Shown here piece by piece: positions 44,785-54,367 of a DNA stretch of 64,000 bases (positions are counted from its first letter, which is position 1; every line of letters starts with the position of its first letter). Made by a program: the position numbers and the translations under genes. The DNA comes from an uncultured Kangiella sp. GTDB taxonomy: Bacteria; Pseudomonadota; Gammaproteobacteria; Enterobacterales; Kangiellaceae. The notes below the pieces were generated by a model, which worked only from the letters and a program-made list of their open reading frames with translations, was not told where the DNA came from and made no database searches. The DNA lies in NCBI GenBank assembly GCA_947498625.1, contig CANMKR010000003.1, positions 248,001-312,000 on the forward strand. Direction: 5' to 3'.

Positions 44785-46074
44785 TTATTTTTTATTCATA
44801 ATATCATCGAACTGTACAGACTCTTTCGATACTTTAGCTTTTTCTAGCACCAAGTCAACCACTGTATCCTCAAGTACTAATGATTCTACTTCGCGTAAAC
44901 GTTGTGGATCGCCATAGTACCAATCAATCACTTCTTGAGGTTGCTCATAAACAGCTGCCAAATCATCTACTTGTGCACGCACTTTATCTTCGTCAGCTTT
45001 TAACTCTTCAGTTTTGATGATTTCTGCAACCACTAAACCTAACTTCACACGACGTGTCGCCTGCTCTTCAAATAACTCAGCAGGTAAATCAGGAGTATCC
45101 GCACCTTGTGGAGCACGCATTTGCTGCATCATTTCTTGGCGCATGCGATCAATTTCTTGATCGATCATTGCTTTAGGAATATCAAACTCATGAGCGCCTA
45201 CTAGGGCATCCATCACTTGACCTTTTACCTGTGCTTTAAGCGCATTGCGTAATTCACGCTCCATATTGTCTTTAACATCAGACTTTAGGCCATCAATATC
45301 TTCAGCTGCTAATGCTTCTGCTAAATCTTCTAGTGATGGTAATTCTTTCTCGTTCACTTTATGAACGTGAGTAGCAAATACAGCGTCTTTACCTTTCAGA
45401 TCTTCAACGTGATAATCTTCTGGGAAAGCTACTTCAACATTCACATCTTCGCCAGCTTTAGCGCCAATGATTTGCTTTTCAAAACCTGGGATCATGCTAT
45501 CTGAACCAAGTTCTAATGGGAATTCTTTAGCTTCGCCACCGGCAAATGCTTCGCCATCAATAGAACCTGTGAAGTCGATTACTACTTGGTCACCTTTCTT
45601 AGACTTACGCTTAACTTCTTTCCAAGTCGCGCGCTGGCCTTGAAGAGTTTCTAACATCTTATCTAAATCAGTATCAGTTACTTCAGCTGTTTTAGCGGCA
45701 ACTTCTAATTTATCAAAAGCAGTTAATTCAACTTGAGGATAAATTTCAAATTTAGCAGTGAATTTTAAATTTTCACCATCTTTATTTTCTACAAGCTCTA
45801 GTTGCGGGTAACCAGCAGGCATTAACTTTTCTTGCTGTACTGCTTCGAAATAATGACGCTGCATAACTTCACCAAGAACTTCTTGACGAACTGCCGCACC
45901 ATAACGCTTTTTAACAACACTAAATGGTACTTTACCTGGACGGAAGCCATTCATCTTCACGTTACGAGACATATCCTGTAAACGTTTTTGTACGGCACCA
46001 TCAATATTCTCTGAAGGAACATCAATTGTTAAAACTCTTTCTAAACCTTGGCTGGTTTCAACTGAAACTTGCAT
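44785..46074 (-). CDS. tig: Trigger factor
   Basis: 429 residues. The ribosome-binding domain has GFRPGKVPFSVVKKRYG (around 44-60), the FKBP domain spans about 150-245 (GDQVVIDFTGSIDGEAFAGGEAKEF, start of the domain), and the helical chaperone C-domain follows. It binds nascent chains at the ribosome exit. It lies directly downstream of a four-tRNA operon, an arrangement seen in many gammaproteobacteria. Confidence 0.97.
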   Translation of the reverse strand: MQVSVETSQGLERVLTIDVPSENIDGAVQKRLQDMSRNVKMNGFRPGKVPFSVVKKRYGAAVRQEVLGEVMQRHYFEAVQQEKLMPAGYPQLELVENKDGENLKFTAKFEIYPQVELTAFDKLEVAAKTAEVTDTDLDKMLETLQGQRATWKEVKRKSKKGDQVVIDFTGSIDGEAFAGGEAKEFPLELGSDSMIPGFEKQIIGAKAGEDVNVEVAFPEDYHVEDLKGKDAVFATHVHKVNEKELPSLEDLAEALAAEDIDGLKSDVKDNMERELRNALKAQVKGQVMDALVGAHEFDIPKAMIDQEIDRMRQEMMQQMRAPQGADTPDLPAELFEEQATRRVKLGLVVAEIIKTEELKADEDKVRAQVDDLAAVYEQPQEVIDWYYGDPQRLREVESLVLEDTVVDLVLEKAKVSKESVQFDDIMNKK

Positions 46075-46119
46075 TATTAATCTCCGAAGATTAAACCTAA
46101 ACTATTTAAAAACGGAAAA

Positions 46120-46147
46120 AGACAAAGCAATTATAATCACTTTGTCT
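46120..46147 (-). terminator. Terminator/attenuator between the tRNA operon and tig
   Basis: AGACAAAG...CTTTGTCT hairpin followed on the minus strand by TTTT, 59 bases past tRNA-Leu and 46 bases before the tig ATG. Confidence 0.65.
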
Positions 46148-46174
46148 ATTATTAAGATGAAGGATAAAGAAATG

Positions 46175-46209
46175 ACCATTTACTTGAATTGATATCTTAA
46201 GTAAATGGT
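46175..46209. repeat. Inverted repeat covering the tRNA-Leu 3' end
   Basis: ACCATTTACTT (46175-46185) and AAGTAAATGGT (46199-46209) pair around a 13-base loop; the right arm includes the CCA end of tRNA-Leu. Confidence 0.7.
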
Positions 46210-46290
46210 GCGAAAGGAGAGACTCGAACTCTCACGCCTCGCGGCACTGGAACCTAAATCCAGCGTGTCTACCAATTCCACCACTCTCGC
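46206..46290 (-). tRNA. tRNA-Leu (TAG)
   Basis: 85-nt class II tRNA on the minus strand with GCGAGAG acceptor, anticodon loop GATTTAGGT (TAG), a variable arm, T-loop AGTTCGAGTCT and CCA. Confidence 0.96.
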
Positions 46291-46387
46291 GCATTGTTCT
46301 TACAGTGGGCTTGCGCCCAGACAGCCCTCATCGAACCGTATTGTTTATTTCACGCTTCTGATATTGGTAGTAGAAGCAGAAAAAATA

Positions 46388-46463
46388 TGGGGTGGACGAT
46401 GGGATTTGAACCCACGACAACCGGAATCACAATCCAGGGCTCTACCAACTGAGCTACGCCCAC
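46388..46463 (-). tRNA. tRNA-His (GTG)
   Basis: 76-nt tRNA on the minus strand, anticodon loop GATTGTGAT (GTG), encoded CCA, and the extra 5' G-1 (position 46464) opposite a C that marks histidine tRNAs. Confidence 0.96.
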
Positions 46464-46503
46464 CATAAATCGTCATATCATCTGTTGTGCCTGCAACGCT
46501 AAA

Positions 46504-46580
<77 letters not shown>

Positions 46581-46616
46581 ATTTGAATCGATACCGCATA
46601 ACAAATGACAAAAAAT

Positions 46617-46693
46617 TGGTCGGCGATGAGAGATTTGAACTCCCGACATCCTGCACCCAAAGCAGGCGCGCTACCAGACTGCGCTAATCGCCG
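46617..46693 (-). tRNA. tRNA-Pro (TGG)
   Basis: 77-nt tRNA on the minus strand, CGGCGAT acceptor, anticodon loop CTTTGGGTG (TGG), T-loop AGTTCAAATCT, CCA. First gene of the tRNA operon. Confidence 0.96.
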
Positions 46694-46754
46694 ATTTTGC
46701 CTTATTCGGCCCCATATCTTGACCAAGATTAGGTTAACCCGAACAGGGAGCGCA

Positions 46755-46783
46755 ATAATACTGACTCATACGAAATGCGTCAA
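46755..46783 (-). promoter_or_regulatory. Sigma-70 promoter of the tRNA operon, with GC-rich discriminator
   Basis: Minus strand TTGACG (46778-46783), exactly 17 bases, TATTAT (46755-46760), then GCGCTCCC, a GC-rich discriminator of the kind seen on stringently controlled stable-RNA promoters. It is 62 bases upstream of tRNA-Pro. Confidence 0.8.
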
Positions 46784-46931
46784 CACTTTTTCAGCCATTT
46801 TTTATGGATATTTCATAATTAGCAAGAAAAGCTGAATAAGGATTGAGCAAAGCTGTAAATATTGCGACAATATCGCCTTTTCAAACGCTCATTTGAATTA
46901 AATCAGCTTAAGAATACTCAGGATTATCAAT

Positions 46932-47786
46932 ATGTCTGCTCAAATCTTAGATGGTAAAGCCATTTCTGAAAAAGTTAAAAGTCAACTGGCCGAAAAGGTA
47001 CAAGCACGCTTAGATCAAGGCCTTAGAGCACCAGGTTTAGCAGTGGTATTAGTTGGTGGCGATCCAGCTTCACAAATTTATGTGGGTAAAAAGGTAGAAG
47101 CCTGCGAAAAAGTCGGCTTTATCTCGCAAAAATTCGTGATGGACGAAGATACCACCCAAGATTCACTATTACGACAAATTGACTCTTTAAATGATGATCC
47201 TGCTATTGACGGCATTTTGGTGCAACTGCCACTTCCTGCTCACCTAGATTCGAACGTTATCTTAGAGCGAATCAAAGCTGATAAAGATGTGGATGGCTTC
47301 CATCCCTACAATATGGGCCGCCTTACGCAAAAAATGCCAACCATGCGCCCTTGCACGCCCTATGGTGTAATGGTCATGTTAAAAGAAACCGGTATTGATT
47401 TAGTTGGCAAAGATGCCGTAGTTGTCGGTGTATCCAATATTGTAGGCCGCCCAATGGGCATGGAACTATTAATGGAGCGCTGCACCGTCACTTTCTGTCA
47501 CAGTAAAACTAAAGACTTGCCAAAGAAAGTTTCCGAAGCCGATATAGTGGTGGTTGGTGTTGGTATTCCTGAAATGGTCAAAGGTGATTGGATCAAGCCG
47601 GGCGCTATCGTCATTGATGTAGGCATTAATCGCCTGGAGACAGGTAAATTGGCGGGAGATGTTGAATTTGATATCGCCAAAGAGCGCGCTTCTTGGATCA
47701 CACCAGTACCGGGTGGTGTAGGACCAATGACCGTAGCAATGCTGATGAGTAATACTTTATTTGCCTGCGAGCATTTGCACGACTAA
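46932..47786 (+). CDS. folD: Bifunctional methylenetetrahydrofolate dehydrogenase/cyclohydrolase
   Basis: 284 residues. Folate site [14 protein letters not shown] with the catalytic Lys, [31 protein letters not shown] for NADP, and [14 protein letters not shown]. It interconverts 5,10-methylene-, methenyl- and 10-formyl-THF. It is transcribed alone and divergent from the tRNA operon. Confidence 0.97.
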   Translation: MSAQILDGKAISEKVKSQLAEKVQARLDQGLRAPGLAVVLVGGDPASQIYVGKKVEACEKVGFISQKFVMDEDTTQDSLLRQIDSLNDDPAIDGILVQLPLPAHLDSNVILERIKADKDVDGFHPYNMGRLTQKMPTMRPCTPYGVMVMLKETGIDLVGKDAVVVGVSNIVGRPMGMELLMERCTVTFCHSKTKDLPKKVSEADIVVVGVGIPEMVKGDWIKPGAIVIDVGINRLETGKLAGDVEFDIAKERASWITPVPGGVGPMTVAMLMSNTLFACEHLHD

Positions 47787-47821
47787 ATCATTCAATACCC
47801 TCAAGATAATAAATAATACTC

Positions 47822-47857
47822 AAGCCACTGTCCTAGGGTTAAGACAGTGGCTTTTTT
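47822..47857 (+). terminator. Terminator of folD
   Basis: AAGCCACTGTC and GACAGTGGCTT arms with a 10-base loop and a T-run; may also serve the opposite strand gene ending at 47871. Confidence 0.87.
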
Positions 47858-47870
47858 AATATTTAAAGAA

Positions 47871-48425
47871 TTATGAAGGGAAACTTAGAAAATAGACTAG
47901 GTAACTGACAACCCAGACCAATCCCCAAATAGCCATTTGGCTTTCCCTCGAATATTTTTTTGCTAGCGTTTTAACAAATAATCTTGCCAGATAGGCGATA
48001 GCTAAAAAACGTAGTAACCGCGCTGGAATACTAATCACCACAAACTGCCAATAACTAATATCGCTGGAATAAGCCTGTACTGCAAAAGTTTTGTAGGGCA
48101 AACCTTGAGTTGGTCCCAGTAGAATCGCTTTGATACCATCGGCCTCCATCCAAGTGGCTACTTTTTGCATTAACTCTTGATTGATCGCGGGAACAGATTC
48201 GATGATATGCCACCAAGTGCTGTGAAAATTTGCACCTAACCAATAGAGCAAGCTGCCGCCAATAAGTGCGCCGATTAAAGCAAATACTGCATAGCGAATT
48301 ATCGGCTCATTCTTTTTAAGTGCTAAATAGCTAAGCAAGACATCCGGCAGTATAAAAAAAATCGTCCCTTCAGCAAAACCCCAAACCGCACTCAGAACGC
48401 TTTTTCCATTTACCTTGCTAGACAT
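47871..48425 (-). CDS. YqaA-like small membrane protein (VTT/DedA-related)
   Basis: 184 residues from the ATG at 48425 (MSSKVNGKSV), four bases after the stop of the acyltransferase gene. A longer in-frame version to 48563 would lie inside that gene and is not believed. Helices at about 10-30, 50-75, 130-150 and 160-180; WGFAEGTIFFILPDVLLSY and GLPYKTFAVQAYSSDISYWQFV are landmarks I associate with YqaA-like proteins. Some VTT proteins move or scramble phospholipids, which would suit the lipid-enzyme neighbours; that role is inferred. Confidence 0.75.
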   Translation of the reverse strand: MSSKVNGKSVLSAVWGFAEGTIFFILPDVLLSYLALKKNEPIIRYAVFALIGALIGGSLLYWLGANFHSTWWHIIESVPAINQELMQKVATWMEADGIKAILLGPTQGLPYKTFAVQAYSSDISYWQFVVISIPARLLRFLAIAYLARLFVKTLAKKYSRESQMAIWGLVWVVSYLVYFLSFPS

Positions 48426-48429
48426 TTCA

Positions 48430-49119
48430 CTAGTCCCATTCTGGATACTGAATAGCATGTTGAAGCTCACTAAAAGTCGATTTGAGCTGATTAAAAAATT
48501 CAGCTTTATGCTGCGAATAACTAAATGGCTGAGCAAAAGAAATATCACAAAAAAAAGGCACAAGCACAGGGTCGCCTTTTGGCATGACTTTGCCTAAGCC
48601 ATGCAAATAGACTGGGTATACCGATACATCCGGACAAGCTTGTGCTAACTTACTAATACCATATTTTAGTTCTGACATTTCTTCCGGTTCTCCGCGCGAA
48701 CCTTCTGGGAAGAAGATTAAAATTTTGCCTTGCTCTAAAGCCTCTTGGCACAAATCAATTGGGTCAGTTGCTCTAGCTGCACTTTTATCTCTGTGGATGG
48801 GTAAAATCCCAATAATATTCAAAGCAAACCATTTCATTATTGGGTTAGTGGTAAAATAATCTGCTGCAGCCACGGGCTGAACTTTTGATAATAATCGAAG
48901 CGGCATCATTGAAACCAAAACCATAGTATCAAGATGACTATTATGATTAGCGACGATAATAGCTCTACCTTTTTCAGGGAGTCTGATAGGACTGTGGTAA
49001 CGCAGCCCTATCACTATTTTTACTAAAGGTCGCACAATGATGACAAAGAAACAAAGCCTTAACATTGAGTTGAACTTTCCAGTTATATATTTCATCTGAT
49101 TGCTCCTAGTAAAAGGCAT
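48430..49119 (-). CDS. PlsC-type acyltransferase (1-acyl-sn-glycerol-3-phosphate acyltransferase family)
   Basis: 229 residues. Motif I is NHNSHLD (HxxxxD variant of the PlsC site), motif III FPEGSRGEPEEM, and VYPVYLHGLGK near the end is typical of motif IV. An N-terminal hydrophobic region anchors it. It acylates a lysophospholipid or related acceptor. Its start overlaps the end of the CdsA-like gene by 14 bases and it is followed by the YqaA-like gene four bases on. Confidence 0.88.
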   Translation of the reverse strand: MPFTRSNQMKYITGKFNSMLRLCFFVIIVRPLVKIVIGLRYHSPIRLPEKGRAIIVANHNSHLDTMVLVSMMPLRLLSKVQPVAAADYFTTNPIMKWFALNIIGILPIHRDKSAARATDPIDLCQEALEQGKILIFFPEGSRGEPEEMSELKYGISKLAQACPDVSVYPVYLHGLGKVMPKGDPVLVPFFCDISFAQPFSYSQHKAEFFNQLKSTFSELQHAIQYPEWD

Positions 49120-50098
49120 AATGCATCAAGTGAAAAAATAGTGGCGCGGTAAATGTTAGGCTATCTAAGCGATCTAAAATGCCACCATGACCAGGCAAGA
49201 TTTGACCCGTATCTTTAATACCTGCATCACGCTTAATAGCAGACATAGAGATATCACCAATAAAGCCAACTAATGAGATACCAAAACCTACTAGAGCGCC
49301 CTGCCACCAATTCATAGGAGTCAAGCTGGTTGCCAATAGACTTCCTAATGCCACTGTAAATATGGCGCCACCAATAAGTCCACCTCGAGTTTTATTTGGA
49401 CTTACTTTTGGAGCAATGGGGGTATTCCCAAATAATTTTCCGCTGATAAATTGGCTAACATCATTTAATTGAGTAAGCACCACCAGATACAAGAGTAAGG
49501 CGGCACCTTCTGATGAAACTTTTAAGCCTGCACTTAAATTAACTTCTGCACCCTGTAAAGGCATCACCACTAAAAATGCTAAATGGCTCAGCGTAAACAC
49601 AGTTAGCATTAACCCCCAATGGATATTGCTGGCCGCTTTTAAATAATTTTTTGTTTCACCCGCTAGTACCATGCGAAATGGTAAAAACAAAAAAGCATAG
49701 ATAGGAATAAAAATAATAAACATTCCATACCAGCCAGTAGCAACCCAATAATATTGCAGTGGGATGGTCAGATAAGCCCAAAACAAAACTCTTCTATCGG
49801 CTTTACGAGTCGCGGTCATTGAGAAATATTCTTTTAAGGCAATAAAGCTTAGAATCGCAAATAGATAGATAGTCGTCATAGGACCAAACATTAAGGACAA
49901 ACCAAAAACACCAACCATTAACCACCATGAATTGATGCGCATTTGCAGTTCATTCTTAATGATCACACCATTTGATTCACCAGCGGCTTTTCTTCTGTTG
50001 ATAAAATAAGTAGTAACCGTTGCTAGGGATAAAAAAGCTATTAAGCCAATAAAAACTTGGAATACCGGTAACATAGTTGCAAAATCAAAAATCATCAT
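49106..50098 (-). CDS. Phosphatidate cytidylyltransferase (CdsA family, YnbB-like)
   Basis: 330 residues with about eight helices. SAIKRDAGIKDTGQILPGHGGILDRLDSL (split by the family as S-x-x-KR, then GHGGxxDRxDS) is the CDP-diacylglycerol synthase signature. KVSPNKTRGGLIGG is also conserved. The C-terminal FTAPLFFHLMHYAFY matches my recollection of E. coli YnbB. It makes CDP-diacylglycerol from phosphatidate and CTP. Nine bases separate it from the upstream YnbA-like gene. Confidence 0.92.
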   Translation of the reverse strand: MMIFDFATMLPVFQVFIGLIAFLSLATVTTYFINRRKAAGESNGVIIKNELQMRINSWWLMVGVFGLSLMFGPMTTIYLFAILSFIALKEYFSMTATRKADRRVLFWAYLTIPLQYYWVATGWYGMFIIFIPIYAFLFLPFRMVLAGETKNYLKAASNIHWGLMLTVFTLSHLAFLVVMPLQGAEVNLSAGLKVSSEGAALLLYLVVLTQLNDVSQFISGKLFGNTPIAPKVSPNKTRGGLIGGAIFTVALGSLLATSLTPMNWWQGALVGFGISLVGFIGDISMSAIKRDAGIKDTGQILPGHGGILDRLDSLTFTAPLFFHLMHYAFY

Positions 50099-50107
50099 TA
50101 ACTCCTT

Positions 50108-50710
50108 CTATTGTTCGTTACTAAGTGCAGCTTTAACTCGATTCATTACTGTCAATGCAGCGAGTAAAGTAGCAATAATTAAAATTGGATTGATTAGTGC
50201 GGCTGCACTTGGAAAAACGCTCACTAAAATAGCAAAAACTGAAATGAAAAAAGCTCGGTCACTCTTACCCATAGGTCCTTGATACTGCCTCTGGCTTGCG
50301 ACCGTTGCGCCCATAACTCCGACAAACTCCGTTAGCACAGCGACAAAGCCAAAAAGCGCCAAAGCGACAATGCTTATCCCAGGAACAATGATCAAAGCAG
50401 CGATCAAAGCGGCATCTGATACCACATCAGCAACTTCATTCAGGAAAGCTCCTAAATCTGATTTCTGCTCATGTTCTTTAGCCAAGATGCCATCTATAGC
50501 ATTCAAAGCCATTCGAACCAACAACATTGGCGCCAATAGCCATAGCGCGGCCACATTTGCATATAGAATAAGACCGGCTGCAGTAGCTAAAGAGAACACT
50601 AGGGCTAAAATTGTTATTTGATTGGCTGTGCCACCTTTGGCCGCTATCCAGTTTACAACCGGTCTTAACGCCGCTTGAAACTTAGGTTTCAGTTGATAAA
50701 TGCTTAACAT
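50108..50710 (-). CDS. CDP-alcohol phosphatidyltransferase family protein (YnbA-like)
   Basis: 200 residues with about six helices. The signature region NAIDGILAKEHEQKSDLGA then FLNEVADVVSD corresponds to D-x2-DG-x2-AR-x8-G-x3-D-x3-D but has Asn for the first and third Asp and Lys for Arg. YnbA of E. coli has the same two Asn as I recall (NALDG, LNETGD), so this is a subfamily trait. It should transfer a head group to or from CDP-diacylglycerol; the head group is unknown. First gene of the four-gene cassette. Confidence 0.87.
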   Translation of the reverse strand: MLSIYQLKPKFQAALRPVVNWIAAKGGTANQITILALVFSLATAAGLILYANVAALWLLAPMLLVRMALNAIDGILAKEHEQKSDLGAFLNEVADVVSDAALIAALIIVPGISIVALALFGFVAVLTEFVGVMGATVASQRQYQGPMGKSDRAFFISVFAILVSVFPSAAALINPILIIATLLAALTVMNRVKAALSNEQ

Positions 50711-50828
50711 CGCAAATCCTTAGTTATGAATAATCACGGACTCAGATTCGCAAAAGGCATAGATATAAACAACTTAATAAGTTAAAGTATTATATAAATA
50801 ACTAAAAAGCATACTATTTGTATACCAA

Positions 50829-51575
50829 ATGCTTATGGGCAATCAAACTTCCATTCTAATTAAGGCTATAAAGAGTCAGTTAAAGGCTAAAGGGCTCACC
50901 TATAAAGAGTTGGCTGAAGATTTAGCCATGAGTGAAGCCAATATCAAGCGTATGTTTGCGCAACAAAAAATTAACTTAGATAGATTAGAACTTATTTGTA
51001 ACCGCTTAAATTTGGATTTATTAGAGTTGGTTCAACTCTCACAGCAACATAACAAAGAGATTTCAGAACTAACTCTCGAACAAGAAAAAGAAATCCTTTC
51101 CGATAAGAAAATGCTATTAACCGCTTCACTTTGTTTATCTGGTTGGCGTTTTAATGACATGCTGAAGCATTATGATTTCACCGAAGTCGAATTGATTGGT
51201 TATCTCACTAAGCTCGATAAAATAAAATTTATCGAGTTACTACCCTACAATCAGATCCGAAAAAAAGTCAGTTCTAGATTTTCTTGGCAACCCAGCGGTC
51301 CTATTCAAAAGTTTTTTACTCAGCTGATCCAAAAAGAATTTTTTGAATCTTCTTTTACTCAAACCCATGAGAAAATCATTTTCATTTCAGGGATGTTATC
51401 CGACGCATCCAATAAAAAAATACAGAAAATGATGGAGGATTTGGCATTAGAATATCGGGCTGCGCTGCGACAAGACAAAGGCTTGTCGCTAGATGATAAG
51501 AAAGGAACTAGTTTGGTGTTAGGATTAAGAGACTGGGAGTTATCTGTTTTTAATCAGTTACGAAAGAAACTGTAG
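50829..51575 (+). CDS. XRE-family helix-turn-helix transcriptional regulator
   Basis: 248 residues from ATG 50829; a second ATG two codons on is equally possible. The Cro/C1-type HTH covers about 15-65 (LTYKELAEDLAMSEANIKRMF, then LDRLELICNRLNLDLLEL). The C-terminal 170 residues have no domain I recognise. It faces away from the YnbA-like cassette across a 118-base shared promoter gap, so it is a likely regulator of that cassette, by inference only. Confidence 0.85.
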   Translation: MLMGNQTSILIKAIKSQLKAKGLTYKELAEDLAMSEANIKRMFAQQKINLDRLELICNRLNLDLLELVQLSQQHNKEISELTLEQEKEILSDKKMLLTASLCLSGWRFNDMLKHYDFTEVELIGYLTKLDKIKFIELLPYNQIRKKVSSRFSWQPSGPIQKFFTQLIQKEFFESSFTQTHEKIIFISGMLSDASNKKIQKMMEDLALEYRAALRQDKGLSLDDKKGTSLVLGLRDWELSVFNQLRKKL

Positions 51576-51609
51576 CGTAACTGTTCGCTAAACAGCTATT
51601 AGTTAACTA

Positions 51610-53007
51610 TTATTTTCGGCGCCAACTAGTGCCACCGGCACCGTCTTCGAGTTCAATATTCAGCTCACTAAGTCTATCGCGAATTTCGTCAGCTTTAGCC
51701 CAATCTTTATCAGCTCGAGCTTGCAGGCGCTGCTGAATCAAATCATCGATCTCTGCATCTGAGACGTCTGATTCCACTGCTCCAGATTTTAGAAACTCTT
51801 CGGGATCTTGCTGCAATAAACTTAAAACGCTAGCCAAATCTTTCAACTTAACTGCGATAGTGGCAGCTTGCACCATATCCGTTGCTTTTAAGCGATTTAC
51901 CTCTTTAGCTAGATCAAATAATACTGGCAATACTTCAGGAACATTAAAGTCATCATCCATTGATTGAATAAACTTTGCTTCGGCTTTGTCTAATAGCTCT
52001 AGCTTATTGTCCGTTGCTTTTGAAAAATCGACACCGCGCAATGCGGTGTATAAACGCTCCAAAGACGCATCAGCAGCTTCAAGGTTGGCTTGGCTGTAGC
52101 TTAGTTGCGAGCGGTAATGGCCATTCATTAAAAAATACCGGACTGATTCCGCGCGATACTGAGTCAGCACATCGCGAATGGTAAAAAAGTTACCCAAAGA
52201 TTTAGACATCTTTTCTTTGTCCACTTGCACCATTCCGGTGTGAATCCAAGTACGGGCAAATTGACAACCATTAGCTGCCTCCGATTGGGCAATTTCATTT
52301 TCATGATGCGGAAACTGTAAATCAGAACCGCCACCATGAATATCAAAGGTATCTCCTAAACACTCTTTTGACATAGCAGAACATTCAATATGCCACCCAG
52401 GACGGCCTTTACCCCATGGCGAATCCCAAGTAGGTTCATTTGGTTTAGCGGCTTTCCATAGAGCAAAATCTGCAGGATCTTTTTTGGCGCTATTGACATC
52501 GATTCTCTCACCAGCATTTAATTGCTCTAAATCCTGCTTACTGAGCTTGCCATACTCGTCGAAACTTGGGACATAATAATTGACATCACCATCTTCAGCC
52601 ACATAAGCAAAACCTTTCTCAATCAAGATTTCGATCATTTGGATGATTCCATCCATAGTTCCGGTGGCAGTTGGCTCAATATCGGGACGCTGCAAACCAA
52701 TGGCATCGAAATCCGCATACATTTCACCGATAAAGCGCTCAGTTAAGCTATCGAAGGCTTCGTCATTCTCATTTGCGCGTTTAATAATGTTGTCATCGAT
52801 ATCAGTAATATTGCGCACATAGGTCACATCGTAACCACGGAAACGTAAATAACGATTAATCACATCAAAAGATGAATAAGTTCGAGCATGACCAATATGG
52901 CACAAATCATAAGTGGTAACGCCGCAGACATACATAGAGACCTTCCCTTCAACAAGTGGCTTAAAGGTTTCTTTTTGGCGTGTCAGGTTATTATAGATCT
53001 GTAGCAT
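51610..53007 (-). CDS. cysS: Cysteinyl-tRNA synthetase
   Basis: 465 residues. HIGH motif as CHIGHARTY with the preceding zinc ligand in CGVTTYD, zinc-site HIECSAMS and HHENE, KMSKS as KMSKSLGNF, and the anticodon-binding end ([16 protein letters not shown]). It charges tRNA-Cys. It is divergent from ppiB across 140 bases, a frequent pairing in gammaproteobacteria. Confidence 0.97.
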   Translation of the reverse strand: MLQIYNNLTRQKETFKPLVEGKVSMYVCGVTTYDLCHIGHARTYSSFDVINRYLRFRGYDVTYVRNITDIDDNIIKRANENDEAFDSLTERFIGEMYADFDAIGLQRPDIEPTATGTMDGIIQMIEILIEKGFAYVAEDGDVNYYVPSFDEYGKLSKQDLEQLNAGERIDVNSAKKDPADFALWKAAKPNEPTWDSPWGKGRPGWHIECSAMSKECLGDTFDIHGGGSDLQFPHHENEIAQSEAANGCQFARTWIHTGMVQVDKEKMSKSLGNFFTIRDVLTQYRAESVRYFLMNGHYRSQLSYSQANLEAADASLERLYTALRGVDFSKATDNKLELLDKAEAKFIQSMDDDFNVPEVLPVLFDLAKEVNRLKATDMVQAATIAVKLKDLASVLSLLQQDPEEFLKSGAVESDVSDAEIDDLIQQRLQARADKDWAKADEIRDRLSELNIELEDGAGGTSWRRK

Positions 53008-53147
53008 GGTCTTCTCAGTTTGGTATTTATGGTTTTGGCTTTCGCTTTTTTAGCGTAAAAGCATTATTATATGCGGCAAATTAAGCTTGATATTGTAGCC
53101 ACTGAGCGCCATCTAGGCTACGTCAATTTTCATAAAAAGGTTAAATT

Positions 53148-53651
53148 ATGGCTAAAGTTACTCTTACCACCAACCACGGCGATATTGTTCTTGAATTAAA
53201 CGCTGCAAAAGCACCGAAAACCGTAGAGAATTTTTTGAATTATGTGCGTGCTGGTCACTATGAAGGCACTGTTTTCCACCGCGTAATATCTAACTTTATG
53301 ATCCAAGGCGGCGGTTTCACAGCTGATATGGAGCAAAAAGATACTCAAGCGCCTATCGAAAACGAAGCTAACAATGGCCTATCCAACGTCAATGGTTCCA
53401 TCGCTATGGCTCGTACTATGGACCCACATTCTGCGTCATGCCAATTCTTTATTAATACTAAAGATAATGATTTCCTAAATTTCTCAGGCGAAACTTCGCA
53501 AGGCTGGGGCTATTGCGTTTTTGGCCAAGTGGTTGAGGGCATGGACGTAGTAGAATCTATTAAAGAAGTGGAAACCGGTTCTTATAGTGTGCATCAAGAT
53601 GTACCAGTAGAAACTGTGTTAATTGAAAAAGCGACCATTAGCGAAGAATAA
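53148..53651 (+). CDS. ppiB: Peptidyl-prolyl cis-trans isomerase B (cyclophilin)
   Basis: 167 residues, cytoplasmic cyclophilin length, no signal peptide. [15 protein letters not shown] and [12 protein letters not shown] contain the catalytic Arg and substrate pocket; the Trp in [10 protein letters not shown] follows. It speeds proline isomerisation. lpxH starts on its final base (TAATG). Confidence 0.95.
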   Translation: MAKVTLTTNHGDIVLELNAAKAPKTVENFLNYVRAGHYEGTVFHRVISNFMIQGGGFTADMEQKDTQAPIENEANNGLSNVNGSIAMARTMDPHSASCQFFINTKDNDFLNFSGETSQGWGYCVFGQVVEGMDVVESIKEVETGSYSVHQDVPVETVLIEKATISEE

Positions 53652-54367
53652 TGCGTCACTTTATTTCTGATCTGCATTTATGCGAAGAGCGCCCTGACTT
53701 AACGGCGCTCTTTACAAGATACATGAATGAAATAGCGCCACAATCGCTTGAGTTATTTGTATTAGGAGATTTATTCGAGAGTTGGATTGGCGATGACGAT
53801 GATTCTGAATTTGTAGAATCCATTATTACTCAATTTAGAGCCTATTCTGACTCTGGAAAAAAGCTCTATTTTCAACACGGTAATCGCGACTTTTTGTTGG
53901 CGAGCGAGTTTGCCAATAAAACAGGAGGAGAGATTATTGACGAAATACATCCGCTTGTCATCGGTGGTCAAAACGCCATTTTAATGCATGGCGATTCGCT
54001 CTGTTGGGATGATGTGGAATACCTAGAGTTCCGTAAAATGGTTCGCTCTGATGCTTGGCAACAACAGCTGCTATCACAACCATTAACCGTTCGACGTGCA
54101 ATCGCCGCAGACCTTCGTCAAAAAAGTAAAGACGCCCAAGAAAATAAAGCAGAATCTATAACTGATGTGCATCCAGAAGCTGTCGAAAAAGCATTGCAAG
54201 AGAGTAATGCCACCATTTTGATTCATGGTCACACCCATCGTCCTGATTTTCATGATTTAGAAGTTAACGGCAAACATTGCCAAAGAATCGTCCTAAGCGA
54301 TTGGGGCGAACAAGGTAACTACTTAACCGTTAACAAGAGTGATATAGAGAGTCATTATTTTGGGTAA
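53651..54367 (+). CDS. lpxH: UDP-2,3-diacylglucosamine hydrolase
   Basis: 238 residues of the calcineurin-like fold. Metal ligands appear in SDLHLCEERP, GDLFESWIGDDD, HGNRDF, HGDSLCWDD and HGHTHRP; the ERP after the first motif is characteristic of LpxH. It cleaves UDP-diacylglucosamine to lipid X in lipid A synthesis. It follows ppiB and overlaps the next small gene by eight bases. Confidence 0.96.
   Translation: MRHFISDLHLCEERPDLTALFTRYMNEIAPQSLELFVLGDLFESWIGDDDDSEFVESIITQFRAYSDSGKKLYFQHGNRDFLLASEFANKTGGEIIDEIHPLVIGGQNAILMHGDSLCWDDVEYLEFRKMVRSDAWQQQLLSQPLTVRRAIAADLRQKSKDAQENKAESITDVHPEAVEKALQESNATILIHGHTHRPDFHDLEVNGKHCQRIVLSDWGEQGNYLTVNKSDIESHYFG

Noticed and set aside
48426-48563. N-terminal extension of the YqaA-like protein
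   Set aside because: It would lie inside the acyltransferase gene in another frame; the ATG at 48425 gives a normal operon junction and a normal protein.
51576-51609. Hairpin between the HTH gene and cysS as a terminator
   Set aside because: CTGTT-CGCTA-AACAG is short and has no T-run on either strand.
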